Source of the DNA: DASYSA01 sp036003885
Lineage (GTDB): Bacteria > Acidobacteriota > Blastocatellia > UBA7656
Direction: 5' to 3'
DNA: 10,277 nucleotides
Assembly: GCA_036003885.1 (NCBI GenBank)
Contig: DASYSA010000707.1
Coordinates: 1 to 10,277 of the forward strand
Position 1 is the stretch's first letter. The number at the start of each line of letters is the position of its first letter. Both the position numbers and the translations under genes were made by a program. Under the pieces are notes generated by a model. It saw only the letters and a list, made by a program, of their open reading frames with translations, searched no databases and was not told the origin of the DNA. Below are positions 1 through 7,116 of this stretch, piece after piece.

Positions 1-2
1 TC

Positions 3-38
3 GTCGATGAGGCGGTGATTGAAGAGCACACAGCCTGA
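3..38 (+). CDS. C-terminal tail of an upstream gene (partial)
   Basis: Reading from base 3 gives a short open tail, VDEAVIEEHTA, ending at TGA 36-38. It would overlap the start of the next gene by 20 bases, as is common in tightly packed polysaccharide operons. Only 11 residues are visible, so the family cannot be recognised. Another frame also closes early (TGA at 16-18), so this tail is a guess based on its acidic, protein-like composition and the tight spacing. Confidence 0.3.
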   Translation, partial: VDEAVIEEHTA

Positions 39-1095
39 CCAGATCGTTACCTCCGGACAGACTCAGTACTCGAAGACTCTTCTGGATTGGTCCGTCGTTC
101 GACGGGTGCTGCTCGTACGCCTGCGCTCCATCGGCGACACCGTGCTGATGACCCCTTGCCTGACGGCGCTCAAGAACCTCAGCCCGCCTATTGAAGTCAG
201 CGTTGTTTCCGAGCCGCTTTCCGCGCCGGTTCTCGAGGACCATCCGCTGGTCGATCACTTGATAGTTGCCGGTCCATCTATTCGAGAGCGTGCGAGGCTG
301 ATCGCTCGATTGCGCCGCGCGAAGTTCGACGTCGCTTTCAACATGCACGGTGGAACCACTGCCACTCTCCTGGCCGCGATGGCGGGCGCCCGGCATACCG
401 TCGGCTATCGCGGATACCGCCAGTCGTGGATGTTGAACGCACGCGCGCCGTCGCCCGACGTAATACTCGGCCGCAAAGCGGTGCACAGCGTCGAGCAGCA
501 ACTCGCCCTGATCAGTTGGACCGGGGTGCCGTTTCCTGAGCGGGCTCAATTGAGTCTGGTGCCGTCACCTGCCGATCGGGCGGCAATCGGTTCACGTCTG
601 GCCGCGCTGGGAGTCTCGACTTTCGCGGTCATCGCTCCTGCCGCGGCTTTCGAGGCGAAGCGATGGCCGGCCCTCCGATTCGCCGCGGTGGCCGATTACC
701 TGAGCCGGACCTTCTCTCTCTCGAGTGTGGTCATCGCCGGCCCGGGGCAAGAGCAGATCGCCAAGGAGGTCTGTGAAGCCGCGCAATCAAAGCCCATCGC
801 GCTCACGGGCCTGACGCTCAAAGAGTTGATTGCTCTGATGGCGCTCTCAAGATTGTACGTCGGGAACGACAGCGGACCAATGCACATTGCGGCTGCGATG
901 GGCCGGCCCCTGGTCGTCGTCTTCGGCCCTTCGAACTCGACGGTCTGGCATCCGTGGACTGACGCCCCTTATCGCGTAGTTGAAGCCGGAGACGGCAAGG
1001 AAGCTGCAATCGAACGGGTATCGGTCGAGGAAGCGCTCGCCGCAGTCGAAGAAGTCGTGAAATCGGCTGTGGCAGCCACTAATCAAGCTCTATGA
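19..1095 (+). CDS. Glycosyltransferase family 9 (ADP-heptose:LPS heptosyltransferase-like)
   Basis: This is a predicted cytoplasmic transferase that adds heptose or a related sugar from a nucleotide donor to the LPS core. The 358-residue length is normal for GT9. The N-terminal acceptor-side motif is at residues 29-52 (RVLLVRLRSIGDTVLMTP...). A KRWP segment at 214-217 begins the donor half. The family signature GNDSGPMHIAAAMGRP at 282-297 is followed by FGPSN (302-306). The start is TTG at 19, preceded by an AGGCGG Shine-Dalgarno-like run at 10-15. The first ~28 residues precede the conserved domain, so a later start is possible. The stop overlaps the next start by four bases (ATGA), indicating translational coupling to a heptose kinase, which supports a heptose donor. 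Which heptosyltransferase it is (WaaC, WaaF, WaaQ or other) cannot be decided from sequence alone. Confidence 0.9.
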   Translation: MKSTQPDQIVTSGQTQYSKTLLDWSVVRRVLLVRLRSIGDTVLMTPCLTALKNLSPPIEVSVVSEPLSAPVLEDHPLVDHLIVAGPSIRERARLIARLRRAKFDVAFNMHGGTTATLLAAMAGARHTVGYRGYRQSWMLNARAPSPDVILGRKAVHSVEQQLALISWTGVPFPERAQLSLVPSPADRAAIGSRLAALGVSTFAVIAPAAAFEAKRWPALRFAAVADYLSRTFSLSSVVIAGPGQEQIAKEVCEAAQSKPIALTGLTLKELIALMALSRLYVGNDSGPMHIAAAMGRPLVVVFGPSNSTVWHPWTDAPYRVVEAGDGKEAAIERVSVEEALAAVEEVVKSAVAATNQAL

Positions 1096-2072
1096 TCACG
1101 CTGACGCGCGAAGGCGCACAAGCATTAACCAACGGGTTCGAGGGCAAGCGCATAGTCGTGCTTGGGGACCTGATGCTGGATGAGTTCATCTGGGGCCGGG
1201 TTCGCCGGATCTCTCCCGAAGCTCCGGTGCCGGTCGTCGAAGTCGAACGCCACACACTCGCCCTGGGAGGCGCTGGGAACGTCGTCTCGAACCTGGTAGC
1301 CCTTGGCGCGATCCCCGTGCCGATCGGGACTGTGGGGGATGACCCGGATGCCGAGCGACTGCGCGCTGCGCTCAACGCGCTGGGGGTGCGTACGGATGGG
1401 CTGGTTGCAGACGCGGCGCGTCCAACGACGCTCAAGACCCGCATCATTGCTCACAATCAGCAGGTTGTCCGCGCCGATCGCGAAAGCCGCTCGGCCATCT
1501 CTCCGGAGGTCGAAGAGAAAATTGTCAGCTCGTTCCGCGATCACCTGGACAAGGTCGACGCTGTCGTGGTTTCGGACTACAACAAGGGACTGCTCACTGA
1601 GCGCGTGCTTCGACGGTCGCTCGACGCCGCGCGGGCCTCGGGCTTGATTGTTTGCCTCGATCCGAAGACGAGAAGCTTCGCTAACTATCAGCCGGTGACG
1701 ATCATCACGCCTAATCATCAGGAGGCGGCTGAAGCGGCCGGGGTTGAGATTGGAGACGACCACTCACTGGTCGAAGCCGGGAGGAAGATTCTCAGCCTTG
1801 TTGATTGTCGCGCCGTCTTGATTACCCGAGGCGAAGAAGGCATGACCCTCTTCACCGATGACGGCGATGTGACTCACATCCCGACCGTCGCGCGGGAGGT
1901 GTACGATGTGACCGGTGCCGGCGATACAGTCATAGCAACACTGGCGGTCGCGCTCGCGGCAGGCGCCAAACCGGCTGAGGCGGCGATGTTGGCCAACTAT
2001 GCGGCCGGGGTGGTTGTAGGAAAAGTTGGAACGGCGACGGTTACTCGAGACGAGCTGGTAGCGACGATCTGA
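1092..2072 (+). CDS. rfaE1: D-glycero-beta-D-manno-heptose-7-phosphate kinase, kinase-only form
   Basis: This PfkB/ribokinase-family enzyme phosphorylates heptose 7-phosphate at C1, a step in ADP-L-glycero-D-manno-heptose synthesis for LPS. Visible motifs are: RISPEAPVPVVEV at 39-51, characteristic of the RfaE kinase domain; GGAGNVVSNL at 59-68 (substrate-binding glycines); SDYNKGLLT at 161-169; TPNHQEA at 206-212; and the C-terminal ATP/catalytic signature DVTGAGDT at 272-279, with Asp278 the expected base. The protein ends at residue 326, directly after the kinase fold. It therefore lacks the nucleotidyltransferase domain of the ~470-residue fused HldE, and a separate HldC/RfaE2 enzyme must be encoded elsewhere. 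The ATG at 1092 sits in the ATGA overlap with the upstream GT9 gene, so the two are co-translated. Confidence 0.92.
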   Translation: MITLTREGAQALTNGFEGKRIVVLGDLMLDEFIWGRVRRISPEAPVPVVEVERHTLALGGAGNVVSNLVALGAIPVPIGTVGDDPDAERLRAALNALGVRTDGLVADAARPTTLKTRIIAHNQQVVRADRESRSAISPEVEEKIVSSFRDHLDKVDAVVVSDYNKGLLTERVLRRSLDAARASGLIVCLDPKTRSFANYQPVTIITPNHQEAAEAAGVEIGDDHSLVEAGRKILSLVDCRAVLITRGEEGMTLFTDDGDVTHIPTVAREVYDVTGAGDTVIATLAVALAAGAKPAEAAMLANYAAGVVVGKVGTATVTRDELVATI

Positions 2073-2326
2073 CTCGGCGAGGGATGTAATTGAAGGTGGG
2101 ACTAAAGATGGGGTGTTAATGAGACGAGCGCTCGGCAAGCAATGTGGAGTGAATGAGTCAAAAGTGCCCTCCCACCAAGTCCGAGTTCTAATTGCACCCC
2201 TCGGCACAAGTCAGAAGGGCGTGAAGATTGCAATCGAGGGCTGGTCTGTCGTAGTTTCATAGAGTAGACGGTCACTATATCTACCTTTCACAGATTGAGC
2301 AGAAGCACCCTTCAGGAGTCATTCAA
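2073..2326 (+). other. Intergenic leader before the nucleotide-sugar dehydrogenase
   Basis: This 254-base gap between the heptose kinase and the dehydrogenase has no convincing gene, RNA or rho-independent terminator. An AT-rich TATAT patch at about 2276-2280 could be a -10 element, but no good -35 partner is seen. The gap suggests the dehydrogenase may have its own promoter and not be part of the two-gene unit upstream. Confidence 0.4.
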
Positions 2327-3643
2327 ATGAGAGCAGAGTTGTTAAGTAAGATTATCGAGCGCCGGGCAGTCGTCGGCATCATAGGTTTGGGTTATGTCGG
2401 ACTGCCGCTGGCGGTCGAGTTCGGGCGAGCCGGGTTTACGGTAATCGGGTTCGAAGTGGACACCACGCGGATCGACGTCATCAACAAAGGCGAATCCTAC
2501 ATCCCGGACGTTACGTCGCAGATTGTTCAGCAGCTTGTTGAGCGAGGGAAGCTTTCCGCAACGACTGACTTCTCGAAGCTGGCGGAAACCGATGCGGTGA
2601 TCGTCTGCGTGCCCACACCGCTCCGCAAGACGAAGGAGCCGGATATCTCTTACATTCTGGCCGCAGCCGAGCAGGTAACCAGGAACCTCCGCTCGCCTCA
2701 ACTTGTGATCCTGGAGTCTACGACGTACCCGGGTACAACCGATGAAGTTCTGCTGCCCATGTTAACCGGAAAAGGCCTGCGTCTTGACACCGACTTTTAC
2801 CTGGCCTTCTCGCCCGAGCGCGTCGATCCCGGCAACAAGCAGTATCAGACTCACAACATCCCGAAAGTAGTCGGCGGGGCGTCTTCGGTCTCGACTGAAG
2901 TGGCGGCCGCGCTTTATCAGACGATAGTGGAACGGGTGCACAAGGTTTCGAGCTCGCGGGTCGCCGAAACGGCCAAGCTACTCGAGAACACGTTTCGCTC
3001 GGTGAATATCGCGCTGGTCAATGAGCTGGCTCAACTCTGTTATCACCTCGGCATCGATTCGTGGGAGGTGATTGGGGCGGCAGCAACCAAGCCGTTCGGC
3101 TTCATGGCGTTCTATCCCGGGCCGGGAATCGGCGGTCACTGCATTCCGCTCGACCCTCACTATCTTTCATGGAAGGCGCGGCTCCATGGGTTCGAAGCGC
3201 GATTCATCGGACTTGCCGAAGAGGTAAATTCGCACATGCCACGTCACGTCGTTCAGCTTGTGCAGGACGGGTTGAATTCTCAGTCGAAGCCGTTGAAGGG
3301 CTCGCGTGTGCTGCTTCTTGGCGTCGCTTACAAGCGTGATATCAACGACTGGCGTGAGTCACCCGCTCTCGGGATCATAGAGCAATTGCAGCATAAGGGA
3401 GCGAACGTGAGTTACCACGATCCCTTCGTGCCGGAAATGAAGCTGGACGGAGAGGGAAGCCTCGCGAGCACAACCCTGACGGATGAAGTGCTGGCCGGGT
3501 GCGACTGCGTCCTCATCGTGACCGATCACTCGGGGGTAGACTACGCACGGGCGGTGCGGCTTGCTCCGTTGATCGTCGACACACGCAACATCACACGAAA
3601 GCTTGGACTGCCCGAGTACGATGAAAAGATAGTCAGGCTGTAG
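2327..3643 (+). CDS. Nucleotide-sugar dehydrogenase, UDP-N-acetylglucosamine 6-dehydrogenase type (WbpA-like)
   Basis: This enzyme oxidises the C6 hydroxyl of a UDP-sugar to a carboxylate in two NAD-dependent steps, giving a uronic acid for O-antigen, capsule or exopolysaccharide. It has 438 residues, typical for the family. The Rossmann motif GIIGLGYVGLPLAVEFG is at 17-33. The loop ESTTYPGTT at 130-138 and FSPERVDPGN at 161-170 follow. TAKLLEN at 215-221 carries the expected Lys217 and Asn221. The catalytic Cys272 lies in GPGIGGHCIPLDP (265-277), and YKRDINDWRESP at 335-346 is in the C-terminal UDP-binding domain. FSPERVDPGN and HCIPLDPHYL favour the UDP-GlcNAc/GalNAc subgroup over plain UDP-glucose dehydrogenase, but the substrate is inferred. 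AGGAG at 2314-2318, 8 bases before the ATG, is a good ribosome-binding site. Confidence 0.92.
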   Translation: MRAELLSKIIERRAVVGIIGLGYVGLPLAVEFGRAGFTVIGFEVDTTRIDVINKGESYIPDVTSQIVQQLVERGKLSATTDFSKLAETDAVIVCVPTPLRKTKEPDISYILAAAEQVTRNLRSPQLVILESTTYPGTTDEVLLPMLTGKGLRLDTDFYLAFSPERVDPGNKQYQTHNIPKVVGGASSVSTEVAAALYQTIVERVHKVSSSRVAETAKLLENTFRSVNIALVNELAQLCYHLGIDSWEVIGAAATKPFGFMAFYPGPGIGGHCIPLDPHYLSWKARLHGFEARFIGLAEEVNSHMPRHVVQLVQDGLNSQSKPLKGSRVLLLGVAYKRDINDWRESPALGIIEQLQHKGANVSYHDPFVPEMKLDGEGSLASTTLTDEVLAGCDCVLIVTDHSGVDYARAVRLAPLIVDTRNITRKLGLPEYDEKIVRL

Positions 3644-3653
3644 GGGTGGTAGT

Positions 3654-3687
3654 ACTTCGCCGATTCGAAGTGGCGGTGGTGAACCAC
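3654..3687 (+). other. Two small adjacent hairpins after the dehydrogenase gene
   Basis: ACTTCG (3654-3659) pairs with CGAAGT (3666-3671) across a 6-base loop. GTGGT (3676-3680) pairs with ACCAC (3683-3687) immediately after. They begin about 10 bases past the dehydrogenase stop and could help end transcription, but neither is followed by a T-run, so a standard rho-independent terminator is not supported. Confidence 0.3.
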
Positions 3688-3880
3688 TCTCTCACAACAT
3701 CTTTGCGGGCACGTTATATGAAGAAGACCGTCAGAGCGAATCAATTGGGCTTCGCACGCCCTTCCCACCCTTGTTCATGTCTGTGCATAGGCGCCTTCAC
3801 CGATTCAGGCAGCACCGTGACTCGGTCTCTGCCGCCCTTACCGTCGCGCACGATGATCTGATTCAGCTCAAAGTCGGCCT
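3688..3880 (+). other. Junction between envelope genes and cassette array; nothing recognised
   Basis: Together with the hairpins just before it, this gene-free stretch separates conserved chromosomal genes from the first cassette gene. No attC with paired arms, no tRNA and no integrase fragment is seen. Short open frames cross it but their translations look non-natural. The left boundary of the cassette array must lie here, but its exact position cannot be fixed. Confidence 0.4.
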
Positions 3881-4246
3881 GTGTCCAATGGTGGGATTAG
3901 CCATGAGCGATTGCAACTTACCCTTGTGTATGCCCAAGAGCGGCAAACCTCATCAGGGGACAGCGGAGGATGGTTCGAAGGGGAATGGCTCGACATTCAG
4001 AAGGCCCTGCCGGAGGCGGTGGTCATAAAAGCGTGCATAAACTGCCTCTACTCCGACTATAGCCCCTATGGCCACGGCCTCTTTGGATGCATGATGTGCT
4101 TTCGCAACATCAAGGACGAATATCTGCGTGTAAACTCCAAACAAAGCTTCTGGTCGGTGCATGGGCGGCAGGAACGCATGGTCCAAGAGACGTATCTCTG
4201 TCCAGATTTCGCCAGAAGAATTGCGGGAACCGGGTATCGCGGATAA
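3881..4246 (+). CDS. Conserved hypothetical protein with two CxxC motifs (DUF6304-like), possibly N-terminally truncated
   Basis: The frame opens after a stop at 3854-3856. The first start is GTG at 3881, giving 121 residues. WFEGEWLDIQKALPE (31-45) is followed by CINC (Cys52, Cys55) and CMMC (Cys70, Cys73), with GHGLFG between them, and by VQETYLCPDF and GTGYRG at the C-terminus. The four paired cysteines suggest a zinc or other metal site. From memory this resembles the C-terminal half of DUF6304-type proteins of unknown function, which are longer. No N-terminal half is recognisable in any frame upstream, so this may be a truncated gene or a short cassette version. There is no clear ribosome-binding site before the GTG. 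The stop (TAA 4244-4246) falls six bases before the attC left core, as expected for a cassette gene. Confidence 0.6.
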   Translation: MSNGGISHERLQLTLVYAQERQTSSGDSGGWFEGEWLDIQKALPEAVVIKACINCLYSDYSPYGHGLFGCMMCFRNIKDEYLRVNSKQSFWSVHGRQERMVQETYLCPDFARRIAGTGYRG

Positions 4247-4252
4247 GAGTTC

Positions 4253-4343
4253 GCCCAACTCCTGCGTGGACCGAAGCGCGCGATCGAGTATTGAATAGGA
4301 ACCTTGAGTCTCACACGCGCGCTCGGTCACGCGAACGTTAGAT
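4253..4343 (+). other. attC site 1 (integron cassette recombination site)
   Basis: The left core GCCCAAC (4253-4259) fits RYYYAAC and the right core GTTAGAT (4337-4343) fits GTTRRRY. The arms GCGTGGACCGAAGCGCGCGA and CGCGCGCTCGGTCACGCGAA are complementary with a few unpaired bases, as needed for the folded single-strand attC. The length is 91 bp. It closely resembles the site at 8543-8632, including its central part. It terminates the CxxC-protein cassette. Confidence 0.9.
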
Positions 4344-4368
4344 TGCTTCGCTAATGTAAAGCGTGCGC

Positions 4369-4397
4369 TTGAAGCTGCCGCAAACAGTAATTTGAAT
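4369..4397 (+). promoter_or_regulatory. Possible promoter inside the CPBP cassette
   Basis: TTGAAG (4369-4374) and TTGAAT (4392-4397) are separated by 17 bases, each matching four of six bases of the -35 and -10 consensus. They sit in the AT-rich cassette leader 40 bases before the CPBP start, where a cassette-borne promoter would be useful. This is a weak match in AT-rich DNA. Confidence 0.25.
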
Positions 4398-4436
4398 AAT
4401 ACCAACCTGTGATTTGGAGAAAGCACTTTATTTGCG

Positions 4437-5279
4437 ATGAAAGGTACAAAAGTTTTTATTTTCTTACTGGTTGCATTCCTGTGGGCGTGGACAAATTGGT
4501 TCATCGGATTGCGGTGTTTAGCCGAAAACCTTGATGGGAATGGAGTAAACCGATTTGTTAACTTCTTTTTTATTGGCGTTTATGGACCTAGCCTTAGTGC
4601 TATTCTAACTTCATTCTATTTCGGTGGTTTTAGAGAATCGGTAGCTCTGTTGAAGAAATTAATCATTTGGCAAGCTCCCCTCACAATTTATGTCGCTATC
4701 TTCGTTGTGCCAATATTGTTTCTGATGTCAGGCATTGGGCTATATGCCTGGTTTGTTGGGCCTATTGGCCACTTCGATAAGCATGCCATTGTGATGATCC
4801 CCCATGTACTATGGGGGGCTATATTCGCTGGCCCTCTGGGTGAGGAACTGGGGTGGAGAGGACTTCTATTACCGGAACTACAAAAAAAGTTTTCGGCGTT
4901 TCAGAGCAGTCTCATCGTCGGGGTTATCTGGTACGGTTGGCATATACCGCTGTTTTATGCTCCCTTTGGGACGCTGGTGAGCGGCCAGCCACTTGCTTTC
5001 ATACCTCTATTGGTATACTTAGTGTTTGTCATTTGCTTATCCTGCATTTATACCTGGCTCGTGAACAATTCTAAAGGCAGTGTGCTGATTGCCATGTTAA
5101 TTCATCTGTCGATCAATGCGGGCATTGCACTGCTATTTTTCCCAGAACTGAAGAACGGCTATAAAATGTGCTATCTTCTATCAACAACGACGATTCTATT
5201 GTTAACGACGTATCTTGGAATAAAAACAGGGTTTGACTCAAGCGTCAGTACTCGAATTGATGAGAGGGAAATTGTTTAA
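4437..5279 (+). CDS. CPBP family intramembrane glutamic endopeptidase (CAAX/Abi protease), cassette-borne
   Basis: This 280-residue polytopic membrane protein has hydrophobic segments at about 5-24, 41-62, 83-105, 119-134, 155-175, 186-209, 215-236 and 246-262. The three family motifs are present: EELGWR at 136-141 (EExxxR), the WYGWH segment ending at His169, and HLSIN at 223-227 (HxxxN). Relatives include the Rce1 prenyl-protein protease and bacterial proteins linked to bacteriocin immunity or abortive infection; the substrate here is unknown. The gene is clearly more AT-rich than its neighbours, suggesting a different origin. The ATG at 4437 has only a distant GGAGA (4416-4420), so initiation may be weak. 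It is preceded by attC site 1. Its own attC is probably the one at 7024, separated from it by an IS91 insertion. Confidence 0.88.
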   Translation: MKGTKVFIFLLVAFLWAWTNWFIGLRCLAENLDGNGVNRFVNFFFIGVYGPSLSAILTSFYFGGFRESVALLKKLIIWQAPLTIYVAIFVVPILFLMSGIGLYAWFVGPIGHFDKHAIVMIPHVLWGAIFAGPLGEELGWRGLLLPELQKKFSAFQSSLIVGVIWYGWHIPLFYAPFGTLVSGQPLAFIPLLVYLVFVICLSCIYTWLVNNSKGSVLIAMLIHLSINAGIALLFFPELKNGYKMCYLLSTTTILLLTTYLGIKTGFDSSVSTRIDEREIV

Positions 5280-5426
5280 TCCGAGAGATCTGTTGAGGAA
5301 GAATGAATGCGGCACATCACGTCAAGTCGCGCTATAAGCATTGGATGCAAAGATCAATATTATTTTGATGGGGAGGCAATCTAACAACTACAGAACTTCT
5401 TGTGAATGCCGGTATGGACCGTGTTG
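5280..5426 (+). other. Spacer between CPBP gene and IS91 remnant
   Basis: No gene or complete attC is seen. ATCTAAC at 5379-5385 looks like a lone attC left core, but no right core with complementary arms follows, so it may be chance or the stub of a site broken by the insertion. A weak AT-rich inverted repeat (ATCAA 5353-5357, TTGAT 5365-5369) is also present. Confidence 0.35.
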
Positions 5427-6033
5427 CTAGCCGAGGAGCAGACCCCTATCTCCACGCCATGCCACCGACAGCGCGCGAACCGCAACCAGAAAATCTTCGC
5501 GCGATTTCTTCCACTCGGCCACTCTCGCTCAAACCGCCGCCAGTCACAATGTAGTGCACGTGCGGATGGTAGATCAGCGCCCGCGTCCACGTGTGCAGCA
5601 CTCCCACCATCCCCACGCGCCCGCCAACAAATCGCTCGTCCCAGGCCAGCTTCTGCAGCGCTTCGGATGAAGCCCGAAACAGAATGTTGTAGACCGTCTT
5701 CTGATTCGAGCGCGCTACCCGCCTCAACTCTTCGGGCAACGTGAACGTCACCAGAAAATGCACGACCGGCAGCAGCAATTCCTTCTGCTCTTCCAGCCAC
5801 TTCTCCGCTTGATCGTTACCGCACTTGGGACAGTGCCGGTTCTTGCATGAGTGATAGCTGTATCGATGCTCATCGCACTTCGTGCACACATATACCTGTC
5901 CGCCAGGCACAGGCGTACGGCAATGCTCGATGTCGCGCATCGCTCGTAGGTGAGCCCGCGGCATCCGGCTGCCGTACTTCGCCAGATACTCCGGTCCGTG
6001 CGCCCGGAATATCTCGGCCACTTCCACCATCAC
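5427..6033 (-). pseudogene. IS91-family HUH transposase, truncated and frameshifted
   Basis: The gene starts at GTG 6033 or ATG 6030, five or eight bases after the recombinase stop, implying coupled translation. Residues 50-71 hold a zinc-binding cluster (Cys50, Cys53, Cys63, Cys68, Cys71). HPHVH at 156-160 is the metal-binding HUH motif, followed by YIVTGGG. The ancestral frame is lost in GGCC at 5517-5520, apparently through one extra C. In the shifted frame the expected continuation EWKKSREDFLVAVRALSVAW is readable before similarity ends and TAG closes it at 5427-5429. The unshifted frame gives a 195-residue product ending at 5446. The C-terminal region that should carry the nucleophilic tyrosines is absent, so the enzyme should be inactive. 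Confidence 0.85.
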
Positions 6034-6037
6034 CCGA

Positions 6038-6903
6038 TCACAACTCGCTCATGATCCGGTTGATGGCTTGGCGGCCGAGATCTTCCGCTCTCGCGGTCAG
6101 ATGTGTGTAGATGCTGGTGGTTGTAGGTGAACTGTGCCCCAGATACTCTTGGATCAGCCGCAGATTCACTCCTGCTTCAAGCAGGTGCGTCGCCCAACTG
6201 TGTCGTAGCGTGTGCACCGATGCAGCCTTGTTGATCTTGGTCTCTTTGAGGGCTGCCCGGAATGCGTCCTGAACCGAACTCTTGTTCATTGGCTCGGTTG
6301 AATTCTTCAAGTCAACGTGGTCCTGGCCTTCGATGGGAAGATCCACACTGGGTTACGATGCGTCCGCCAGTATTCACGCAACAGCTCCACTGTCCGCTCG
6401 GGCAGAGGCACATAACGATCCTTCCCTCCTTTCCCGTGTCGCACGTGCAGCATCCCCCGCCCGCTGTCGATGTCTCGCACTTGAACGTGTGTGCCTTCCT
6501 GCAACCGCAACCCGCACGAGTAGATCGTCCCCAGACACACTCGATATCGCGGCAGTCTCACCCGCCCAAGTATCGTCAGTACTTCCTCCACACTCAGAAT
6601 CACTGGCAGCTTCTTCTCCGGTGCGCCTCGTACAAGCTTGAACGTCGTGAACTCTCGGTTCAGTGTCTTCTCGTAGAAGAACTTGATCCCGCAGATTGCG
6701 ATCGTCGATGACGCTCGCGAGTACTTCTTGACATTCTTGATGTACAGGAAATACTGTCGAAGTTCTTCCTCACCGATGAGGTCGGGGGACTTGTGATAGT
6801 GATCAGCCAGTTGCCGGAGAGCGCGAACACAGGCTTCTTGAGTTCGCTCCGACAGACCTCGGAGCTAAAGACTCTCGATCATTCTCTTTCTCAGTTCGGT
6901 CAT
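6038..6903 (-). pseudogene. Tyrosine recombinase (XerC/D-like, IS91-associated), nonsense and frameshift mutations
   Basis: ATG at 6903 follows GGAGG with a good spacing. It opens MTELRKRMIESL, then TAG at codon 13 (6867-6865), where relatives would be expected to have Gln. The frame continues LRGLSERTQEACVRALRQLA, the N-terminal core-binding (SAM-like) domain, to the catalytic domain: GLRLQE (first Arg), GKGGKDRYVPLPE (Lys loop), then a -1 shift near 6325-6331. The second frame restores HTLRHSWATHLLEAG (HxxR) and LGHSSPTTTSIYTHL (second His and nucleophilic Tyr). The total span equals about 288 codons with one base missing, the usual size. All catalytic residues survive, but two lesions make a functional product unlikely. 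The sequence lacks the extra segment found in integron integrases, so it is not IntI. Confidence 0.87.
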
Positions 6904-6982
6904 AGCTACACCTCCGGATTGATTTGCTTTGTCGGCAAATCGAAGTGTAGTTGATCAGACTTTCAGATTGAGAATGATCGAG
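6874..6982. repeat. Nested inverted repeat at the recombinase end of the IS91 remnant
   Basis: A perfect 13-base inverted pair CTCGATCATTCTC (6874-6886) and GAGAATGATCGAG (6970-6982) encloses a second structure. In that structure CTACAC (6906-6911) pairs with GTGTAG (6945-6950), and GATTTGC (6921-6927) pairs with GCAAATC (6935-6941) across a 7-base loop. In the - strand transcript the inner stem includes part of the recombinase ribosome-binding site. It may be the element's terminal hairpin, a translational control hairpin, or both. Confidence 0.6.
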
Positions 6983-7023
6983 CTATTTACAAGGCGGTTT
7001 CCTGACTCTGCGCGTAGCGCTTA

Positions 7024-7116
7024 GTTCAACAAACGCATCGACCGGAGCGCGCGAAGCGAATTTCTTATGGTTTCTTTGAGTGTCGCTCGCGCGCCCGGTT
7101 ATGCTTGGCGTTAGGT
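7024..7116 (+). other. attC site 2
   Basis: The left core is GTTCAAC (7024-7030) and the right core GTTAGGT (7110-7116). Long arms pair, with ACCGG...CGCGCGAAGCGA on the left and TCGCTCGCGCGCCCGGT on the right, around an AT-rich centre. The length is 93 bp, in the same size class as sites 1, 4 and 6. It probably belongs to the CPBP cassette, from which it is separated by the IS91 remnant. Confidence 0.88.

Larger units (their letters stand above)
5427..6990 (-). mobile_element. Decayed IS91-family element with accessory tyrosine recombinase
   Basis: A tyrosine recombinase gene followed closely by an IS91-type HUH transposase on the same strand is a known arrangement in this family. Both genes are broken and the transposase lacks its 3' end, so one terminus has been lost near 5430-5450. 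The other terminus is taken as just beyond the outer inverted repeat (6970-6982), but the exact edge could lie anywhere up to the attC at 7024. No flanking target duplication is seen, which agrees with IS91-type transposition. The element lies between the CPBP gene and the next attC and has become part of that cassette. Confidence 0.75.

Noticed and set aside
1079..1763. Long minus-strand frames opposite the heptose kinase
   Set aside because: They are Ser/Arg/Thr-rich GC-skew artefacts opposite a well-supported kinase gene.
3646..4028. Two + strand frames (3646-3861 and 3771-4028) as the missing N-terminus of the CxxC protein
   Set aside because: Neither joins the CxxC frame through a simple frameshift, and neither translation shows patterned conservation.
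3953..4504. Minus-strand reading frame sharing a VTERA.ETQGSY peptide with another at 7987-8709
   Set aside because: The shared peptide is the antisense translation of the near-identical attC sites 1 and 4, not a protein family.
5379..5430. A seventh attC after the CPBP gene
   Set aside because: A left-core-like ATCTAAC is present, but there is no GTTRRRY core with complementary arms downstream.
6262..6711. Plus-strand frames across the recombinase region
   Set aside because: They are antisense shadows of the recombinase pseudogene, whose catalytic motifs are clear on the - strand.
6038..6903. Tyrosine recombinase as the missing integron integrase (IntI)
   Set aside because: The region between the Lys loop and HxxR lacks the extra IntI segment, the gene is paired with an IS91 transposase, and it is on the - strand inside the array and not at its head.
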